A DNA stretch of 7,017 bases from an uncultured Prevotellaceae bacterium. Its GTDB lineage: Bacteria > Bacteroidota > Bacteroidia > Bacteroidales > Bacteroidaceae. Below the pieces are notes generated by a model. The model was not told the DNA's origin. It worked only from the letters and a program-made list of their open reading frames with translations, and ran no database searches. Numbering within the stretch: position 1 is the stretch's first letter; the number at the start of each line of letters is the position of its first letter. This document shows positions 1-5,306 of this stretch, piece after piece. The stretch covers positions 1 through 7,017 of the forward strand of contig OMTC01000093.1 of the NCBI GenBank assembly GCA_900313845.1, written 5' to 3'. Position numbers and translations under genes: made by a program.

Positions 1-1542
1 GAGGTTCAGCAACTCCATATTCTTGCCAAACATCTCGCTCGGAATCTTCGAAAGACTCATGCCCTCACATACCTGATGGATAATATAGTTCATGCGATAG
101 ACAGACTCTTGCCACACTGTCATCCCTTCCGAATGTCTGAACTCGTCCATCAACTCGCAGAACTGTTTCATATTGTTCTTCTGAAGATAATCGAGCAAAC
201 TGCGTTGTTCTATCGTCGTCAACCCGTTCTCAAATACACAGCGTAAATCCTTCCTACTGAAATAGAGTGGAAGCACCTTTTCACGAAGCATCTGTTTGTC
301 CTCCCCACTCATCACACCTTTGAACTTATGAAAAATATCGGAACTGAGGGTTTGGATGTCCCAATGCTTGCTGTCCAATGTGAGCAATTCCTGGGCATTC
401 TTCACACCACCATTCTTCACCACGTTCGCTATCATGTCGAGCGATTTCCAGTCCGTAGCTTTGAGTTCCGATTTCAAGCCAGGATAGACCGACAACACAT
501 CCTTCATCTGCACAGCAGGAATCACAGTGCCACGGAGTGTTTCACGGATGATGAAAGCACCCACTTCCTTGTTTCGATATGCCGCAGCCCCACCTCGATA
601 CGTGGCAGACATGACCACTGCATCCGACTGCGAGAGTGCACCCTCAGATGCCAAGATGCGATCCACATGGCGAGGAATCAAACTGAAATGCTTGCACACA
701 TCGCCAATGCTCCTGGCATGGGTCTTTCCCAAGAAAGCATCGAGCAAAGGACTTACCTCCTGCAAACGTCTTTCATCGGCATCGAAATGCTCCTCCACCT
801 GTGTAATGGTTTTCAGCTGCTCGCCCTGCCAATCCATCAAGATGCTATTGCCCGCTTCCACATTCCATTCATTGACCGAGTCGTTGTGGAGCACCACAAG
901 AAAATCCCTGAACTGTGGCGTAGAAGGCAAATTGCTCGAACTGGCGGAGAAGATGAACGACAGGAATTTGCGCATCTGATATGGCAAGAGGTCGATAGCC
1001 GACAGCAACACCTTCAACTTCTTCGATTTCCGTAGTTCATCCCCATAGTAGTTCTCATCGTTGCCCAAATGAATGAACAAACGCTTGTTGTGGACAATGG
1101 CATGAACCAAATACCGATAGAGCAACTGAACATCTGCATTCTGCAAAGGAGATTCACCATCAGCCACTTCCGTCTCTGCACTCTTTCCCCACGCTGTTTC
1201 GCGATAAGGATGGAGTTTATCGAGTGCCGGAAGGACAGGCAAAAAACGGTATTTGATTTTGGAGAATTCGGCATCACTCAACTCATACACCACTCGCATA
1301 TTGTACTCACGCCCCTGCTCTGGAAACTTTGTGAAACTGCCCTGGCCGTGGAAGAAAGTGCGGAGCCCTTCCACATTACCATATTGCGTCCAAAGCATCG
1401 ATTTCTCAGCGGAAAGGAAATGAGCAAAGGTGTTGCCAAGGGATTCCACCTGACTCGACAGCCCCTGACTATATGCCAAAACGCCATCGCCCACTGTCGT
1501 CGTGAGAGAGCCAAACACCTGATAATTGATATTGAGTTTCAT
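1..1542 (-). CDS. GAP1-like GTPase-associated protein (3' end outside window)
   Basis: The frame is open from the ATG at 1542-1540 to the left edge: 514 codons without a stop, checked triplet by triplet, so the C-terminus is missing. It starts MKLNINYQVFGSL, followed by GDGVLAYSQGL (residues 18-28). This 'QxxxG...G.g.lA.S.G' layout is what I recall for the N-terminal domain of GTPase-associated protein 1 (GAP1-N1). Residues 138-160 are a helix then strand (YRYLVHAIV, LFIHLG). Residues 185-199 (LLPYQMRKFLSFIFS) match the 'LP..lR..lsF.t' signature of the GAP1 middle region. The rest (about 240-514) is helical and not recognised. There are no membrane segments and no signal peptide, so it is probably cytoplasmic. 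It begins 21 bases after the double-GTPase gene, in the same frame as that gene's stop, with an A-rich leader and no clear Shine-Dalgarno. Inference: it partners, regulates or transmits the output of the upstream GTPase. The family assignment is from memory of motifs and is moderately secure; the existence of the gene is very secure. Confidence 0.85.
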   Translation of the reverse strand, partial: MKLNINYQVFGSLTTTVGDGVLAYSQGLSSQVESLGNTFAHFLSAEKSMLWTQYGNVEGLRTFFHGQGSFTKFPEQGREYNMRVVYELSDAEFSKIKYRFLPVLPALDKLHPYRETAWGKSAETEVADGESPLQNADVQLLYRYLVHAIVHNKRLFIHLGNDENYYGDELRKSKKLKVLLSAIDLLPYQMRKFLSFIFSASSSNLPSTPQFRDFLVVLHNDSVNEWNVEAGNSILMDWQGEQLKTITQVEEHFDADERRLQEVSPLLDAFLGKTHARSIGDVCKHFSLIPRHVDRILASEGALSQSDAVVMSATYRGGAAAYRNKEVGAFIIRETLRGTVIPAVQMKDVLSVYPGLKSELKATDWKSLDMIANVVKNGGVKNAQELLTLDSKHWDIQTLSSDIFHKFKGVMSGEDKQMLREKVLPLYFSRKDLRCVFENGLTTIEQRSLLDYLQKNNMKQFCELMDEFRHSEGMTVWQESVYRMNYIIHQVCEGMSLSKIPSEMFGKNMELLNL

Positions 1543-1563
1543 TGTATTTCTGATTATGGATGT

Positions 1564-4053
1564 TTATTTATTGGTCTCTACAAAGTTGAGCAAAGTGCCT
1601 AAAGCATCATACTCTTCCTTCACAGGGAGATTCATCTTTTCGAGAATATCCGAAGCCAACTGGAGAGTACCAAAACACACTCTGTACTCAGGATTCTTTG
1701 CTTGTCCCTTGAAGAGCGTAGGCTGCTGTTCGTCCTGCTGATCGATATTGAATTCATCATCAATAGGAGTGGCTGTGAAATAAACATGAGCAAGGAGTCG
1801 GTCGAGCATCATACTCACGTCCTCATCACTCTCCAGCGGCAGCACATTCTTGATATCCATGAATTTCTTCACTTGATTCTGCACATAGAGTTGGAGCGGC
1901 AGATCACCACTCACGCTGTAGTGTTCTGCATCGATGAAATATTTCTGCCAGCAATTCTCCAAATTCATCAAATCATCGAACAGCATGTCCTTCACCTGTT
2001 CCTCCAAATCCTTGCTTGAGAGGTATTCGCTCAGTTCCTCCTTATTGTTGATATATTTCCTCACGGCATGTGGACCCACCTCTCCTTGACTCTCAAAGAA
2101 ATGCTTCTTGAAGAGCAAAAGGAAATAGGAATACACCAAGTTGAGGTCTCGACCCGAATTCTTGAAAAGCAGTTTGAAGTCATCCTGCTGCATGATGCTA
2201 TCCACACCCTTGAAGGCATAGTACCATCGCTTGTTGCTCGTATGACTATCGACATAGCTCGACATGGTTTCCAATGCACGCATCATCTCCAACTGCGTGT
2301 CGGGAGCATTCATCTTGCCGACTGCTTTCACCACGTTCCTTGGCTGCACGAACTTATCACAAATCACCACGTCGGTGGCAAAATAGGTGTAGTAGTGGAA
2401 ATAGAAATGGCTCTTGAACACACGGTCGAACTGCGTCTTGTAGTCCCCACCTTGGTTCACGTCGCTGAAAAGTTTGCTACCTTGCACACTGCTGATATGG
2501 TTATTGATGCCCAAGAATGCCCAAGCATCGATGATGGCTTGGATAGCTGTGTCGGTTTCAAACTCTGTGAAGTGCTCAAACAGTTCCTTCGCACTGATGG
2601 TAGTGCTCTTCTTCACCTCCCACGCACTATCTTCGAGCTCTTTCAGAATCTCTTGGGTGGAAACGAAACTACTCACCTTGTTGATATGCAGATTGTCTTC
2701 CACCTTTGTGTTTTGTTGACCGCCCTCATTCTCAAGCATGTCGTCCAAATCGATACCATCTTGAGGATTCAGTGCCAATTCTGGCGTTGGCGATGGTTTT
2801 GGCTTTGGTGCTTCCTCTCGGGTTTTCTGTCCCGTAAATTCCACCGTCTTTCGCACACTCTTGTCGCCTTCCTGTTGCCACGACTTCTGTAGGAAACACT
2901 TCGATTTGTTGCCTAACATAGCCGTCATGATACCCAAGAAAAGCATGAGCGATTGTTTCGTCACCACTTCGCCTGGCACATCCACAAAGTCTATCATCAC
3001 CTTGTGTTTCCTGTTGTCCCTGTTCACGTACAGCGAAGAATACTGATTGGTGTTTCTGCAAATGAAAATCGGGGTCTTCTCCACCCCACTCTTTGCATTT
3101 TGCACATCGGCAATGAAACTGGAAATCGGGTAATGGAAAATGTCGGAATCGAAGTGATTCACTTCCTCATACCCCAATCGTTTGAGTGCCGTCACAAAGT
3201 CGGTCAGGAAATAGGTCTTACCACTCGAAGTAGGACCAATCACAGCCAACTTTACTTCCTTGTCACTGCAAAAGATTTTCTTTAAATTATCAAACATATT
3301 ATATTGTCTTTTAGTTCCTACAACTCCAAAAAAACTTCTCTCGCTTGCCACCAGTCGGTCGAGCATCGTGGTCATCAGTTCTTGATAGCCCGAAAACTCC
3401 AATGCATCAACCTGGCAAAACATATTGGTCGGGATGAAGAATCGCTTGGTACTCGACTTCAATCTGTAGCCTTTCGTCTCCTGAGCCGTCATGCTACCCA
3501 ACAGCTGATTCCATCGCTCCGTATAGGTTGGCTTCAACTTGCTCAACACCTCTTCGGACTCACCCCTTTCGTCACCCAATGCTCTCATCACGTCGAGCAT
3601 GGAATAGAAATAGTTCTTCCGAGGCACCACATCCATCACCTCATCCACACCTGTCAGCAACACATAGGCATCCATCAATCTATCTTCAACGCTCATGCCA
3701 TTACGTAGCACACGCAAGCGATGCAGCGTCATTTCATCCGTCAGGAGTTTTCGTGCATTGCACACCAATATCAACAAGTCGAAGCCCTCTTGCCACTTCA
3801 TCAGTTCAACATAGCTTCGAGTAGTAGCCACCTCCACATTCCGCTGCACAAAGCGTATGCAATGAGGCTGCAAACGCCGTCGTCCTCCCTTCACGACCAG
3901 AACATCATCAGTCATCATCAGCGTAGGACCCACATGCTTCCCATTCCAGTAGCGGGTCTGCGCCATCTGTCGGAAGACATCCACCGCTTTTTCGTATGCG
4001 CTGCCCTCTTCCCCCGGTGTTACACCTAATATGTTAACCTTCAGTTCCTGCAT
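1564..4053 (-). CDS. Tandem (double) GTPase-like P-loop protein, first domain degenerate
   Basis: An 829-residue soluble protein. Domain 1 (about 1-240) has the order of a Ras-like fold: strand KVNILGVTPGEEGS (5-18) sits where a P-loop belongs but has no GK[ST]. Strand FDLLILVCNA (91-100) and AYVLLTGVDEV (129-139, G4-like, TGVD for NKxD) follow. Domain 2 (from about 266) has an intact Walker A, GPTSSGKT (273-280), and a Walker B/G3, DFVDVPGE (355-362, DxxG). Next come strand TDVVIC (560-565), a G4-like FKGVD (614-618) and a G5-like FTATP (759-763). About 195 residues are inserted between G3 and the next strand. They contain a Pro/Lys-rich linker (416-430, KPKPSPTP), then acidic and helical sequence. 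The C-terminus YRVCFGTLQLASDIL looks like another conserved strand-helix. Role, inferred: nucleotide-dependent switch of the operon, with domain 1 structural or regulatory. It resembles the DO-GTPase (double GTPase) families described alongside GAP1 proteins. The start ATG lies 2 bases after the previous stop (TAAGGATG), so translational coupling is likely. Confidence 0.9.
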   Translation of the reverse strand: MQELKVNILGVTPGEEGSAYEKAVDVFRQMAQTRYWNGKHVGPTLMMTDDVLVVKGGRRRLQPHCIRFVQRNVEVATTRSYVELMKWQEGFDLLILVCNARKLLTDEMTLHRLRVLRNGMSVEDRLMDAYVLLTGVDEVMDVVPRKNYFYSMLDVMRALGDERGESEEVLSKLKPTYTERWNQLLGSMTAQETKGYRLKSSTKRFFIPTNMFCQVDALEFSGYQELMTTMLDRLVASERSFFGVVGTKRQYNMFDNLKKIFCSDKEVKLAVIGPTSSGKTYFLTDFVTALKRLGYEEVNHFDSDIFHYPISSFIADVQNAKSGVEKTPIFICRNTNQYSSLYVNRDNRKHKVMIDFVDVPGEVVTKQSLMLFLGIMTAMLGNKSKCFLQKSWQQEGDKSVRKTVEFTGQKTREEAPKPKPSPTPELALNPQDGIDLDDMLENEGGQQNTKVEDNLHINKVSSFVSTQEILKELEDSAWEVKKSTTISAKELFEHFTEFETDTAIQAIIDAWAFLGINNHISSVQGSKLFSDVNQGGDYKTQFDRVFKSHFYFHYYTYFATDVVICDKFVQPRNVVKAVGKMNAPDTQLEMMRALETMSSYVDSHTSNKRWYYAFKGVDSIMQQDDFKLLFKNSGRDLNLVYSYFLLLFKKHFFESQGEVGPHAVRKYINNKEELSEYLSSKDLEEQVKDMLFDDLMNLENCWQKYFIDAEHYSVSGDLPLQLYVQNQVKKFMDIKNVLPLESDEDVSMMLDRLLAHVYFTATPIDDEFNIDQQDEQQPTLFKGQAKNPEYRVCFGTLQLASDILEKMNLPVKEEYDALGTLLNFVETNK

Positions 4054-4055
4054 CC

Positions 4056-5201
4056 TTAGTCTCTTTTACGGCATCGTCCGATGAGCACACTAATCACCAA
4101 TGGCAAGAACACAACCACTCCCGCCACTAGCATACTCACATACACCGTATGCTTCGTCATTTCATCCACATCCAAACGCTGGTCTTTCAGCACCTCCATC
4201 AGATAGTCCAACCCTTTCTCTCTGCGCAACTTTAGGTCGTTTGCCCAACCAAAGAAAGCATTACTCGAAGCATCGGCTGCATTGAAATTCTTCATCACTC
4301 TCGGATAAATCTCTTTGTTCAGAAATATCACATAGTAGCTATTCGACAAGCGCACCATACTGTTTTGCAAAGCCTGACAACGAAGGATAAAACCGCCCAT
4401 CTCGTCAAAACCGACCTTTCCAATGCCTCCCACCTTATTCAATTCATCGCGCAGTTCCACCACCTCGCCATAATAGGAATCAATGCTATCTTTGATGGAT
4501 TGGAAGTGCTCCCTATCAGCAGAACTTCTTAAGATGCGGTCTGTCACCACCGTACGAAGTTGCTCCAACTGTGCATCTTTCATGGCAAGGAATTCTCCTG
4601 CCAAGTTATCGGAATCCACAGATATCTTTTGAATATACAGGTATTGCTGAACAAACACGTATGTGCATGGAATGCTCAGTCCGATATAGGCAAGCACCAA
4701 ACCGATAACCACCCTGCGACGAGCAATCATCATCAGCAAGAACAACAGTACCAGCGCCACCACAATGGCAATTGCCAGCGACCATCCATGTGTCTGTTCC
4801 AACAACAGGTTCATGCCGCCAGCCGTCATATACACCAAAGCCACCAAGCACACCACAATCAACACCCAGAACAAGCGTTCCCAATACGACATACCCACAA
4901 AGAAATCCTGCAAATGTCGTTTCATATTGTCGGGGTCATCCACTTCATCCAATCCCACGAAATCCAGTTCCTCCATATCCAATTCGTGCGACATCCAAGA
5001 ATTGCTCACCGCATACACCAGCGTTCCCAAAATGGTCCACAGAATCAGTGCATAGATAGAGAAACTTCCTCCCTGCCTATCGATGACGAAGCTCAGCATC
5101 GAAAACAACAGATAGACAAGTGGAAATACCCAATATGCCTTCAGTGCCACGAATCTCAATATGAAATTCAATATCCTCTTTTTTAATTCTTCATTCTTCA
5201 T
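4056..5201 (-). CDS. Membrane protein: 5 N-terminal helices, helical extracytoplasmic domain, C-terminal helix
   Basis: A 381-residue protein I do not recognise by family. By eye the membrane segments are about 24-40, 48-66, 109-127, 139-158, 164-185 and 351-374. The charged N-terminus (KKR, residues 7-9), the RRR at 161-163 and the RCRKRD tail all fit a cytoplasmic side. The segment 67-108 would be a cytoplasmic loop, strongly acidic (MEELDFVGLDEVDDPD). Residues 186-350 would be one large domain on the outer face of the inner membrane. It is mostly helical, with stretches suited to a coiled coil (about 205-256 and 320-350) and a Gly-rich break at 258-270. The architecture suits a sensor or scaffold that passes information through the acidic loop or C-terminal tail to the GTPase encoded 2 bases downstream; that is inference. 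The start at 5201 was chosen because its ATG overlaps the stop of a small upstream frame (ATGA) and gives a sensible basic N-terminus. No classical Shine-Dalgarno is present, only an A-rich leader. Confidence 0.88.
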   Translation of the reverse strand: MKNEELKKRILNFILRFVALKAYWVFPLVYLLFSMLSFVIDRQGGSFSIYALILWTILGTLVYAVSNSWMSHELDMEELDFVGLDEVDDPDNMKRHLQDFFVGMSYWERLFWVLIVVCLVALVYMTAGGMNLLLEQTHGWSLAIAIVVALVLLFLLMMIARRRVVIGLVLAYIGLSIPCTYVFVQQYLYIQKISVDSDNLAGEFLAMKDAQLEQLRTVVTDRILRSSADREHFQSIKDSIDSYYGEVVELRDELNKVGGIGKVGFDEMGGFILRCQALQNSMVRLSNSYYVIFLNKEIYPRVMKNFNAADASSNAFFGWANDLKLRREKGLDYLMEVLKDQRLDVDEMTKHTVYVSMLVAGVVVFLPLVISVLIGRCRKRD

Positions 5202-5218
5202 TTCTTATTCTTTTTTCC

Positions 5219-5242
5219 GTAAGCTTCGGTTTTGCCGAAGCC
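5219..5242 (-). repeat. Hairpin repeat, promoter-distal copy
   Basis: One of two perfect 24-bp copies between the SEDS-like gene and the 381-residue membrane protein gene. It contains a 7-bp perfect inverted repeat (5223-5229 with 5235-5241, GCTTCGG/CCGAAGC) around a 5-base loop, CAAAA in the transcript. The transcript continues with an A-rich stretch (GGAAAAAAGAATAAG) leading to the next start codon, not a U-tract, so it is not an intrinsic terminator of the operon. It lies within about 20 bases of the downstream ATG, so it could influence translation initiation or RNA stability. Confidence 0.9.
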
Positions 5243-5277
5243 TGTCATCAATCTTCTTTTCTCATTCGTCTTTCTCA

Positions 5278-5301
5278 GTAAGCTTCGGTTTTGCCGAAGC
5301 C
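5278..5301 (-). repeat. Hairpin repeat, promoter-proximal copy
   Basis: An identical 24-bp copy, 59 bases away from the other (stem 5282-5288 with 5294-5300, same loop). It starts 5 bases after the stop codon of the SEDS-like gene. About 21 bases of A/G-rich flank on its upstream side also resemble the flank of the other copy (16 of 21 matching by hand alignment). This suggests that a longer unit, including the last codons of the SEDS-like gene, was duplicated in tandem. There is no U-tract after it. Confidence 0.9.
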
Positions 5302-5306
5302 GTTCA

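Noticed and set aside
328..1035. 235-residue plus-strand open frame
   Set aside because: It lies wholly antisense to the 514-codon GAP1-like frame. Its translation is His/Gln/Arg-rich with no recognisable motif, as expected of a codon-aligned antisense shadow.
1014..1514. Two small minus-strand frames of 87 and 78 residues
   Set aside because: They are in another frame of the same strand as the continuous GAP1-like frame, and together they mimic a broken gene. The continuous frame explains the region better, and no frameshift is needed.
2068..2892. 274-residue plus-strand open frame
   Set aside because: Antisense to the double-GTPase gene, rich in His and Leu and ending in a Trp/Leu-rich low-complexity stretch opposite the Pro/Lys linker. 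No family signature was seen.
4560..5186. 208-residue plus-strand open frame
   Set aside because: Antisense to the 381-residue membrane protein, and extremely His/Gln-rich, the mirror of hydrophobic Val/Leu codons.
5182..5201. Start region of the 381-residue gene as an artefact of an AATGAAG repeat
   Set aside because: The ATGAAGAATGAAGAA stretch resembles A-rich intergenic repeats that give spurious MKNEEL starts in Bacteroidota. Here, however, the frame continues into a clean basic N-terminus and membrane helix, and no better in-frame start was seen just downstream.
5219..5301. Hairpins as intrinsic terminators, on either strand
   Set aside because: Neither copy is followed directly by a T-tract in the transcript direction. 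On the plus strand the nearest T-run comes several bases after the second hairpin and is interrupted, and there is no plus-strand gene to terminate.
5202..5306. CRISPR-like array from two repeats with a spacer
   Set aside because: There are only two 24-bp copies with one 35-base A/G-rich spacer (C/T-rich on the plus strand) that itself resembles the flank of the other copy. No cas genes are nearby.
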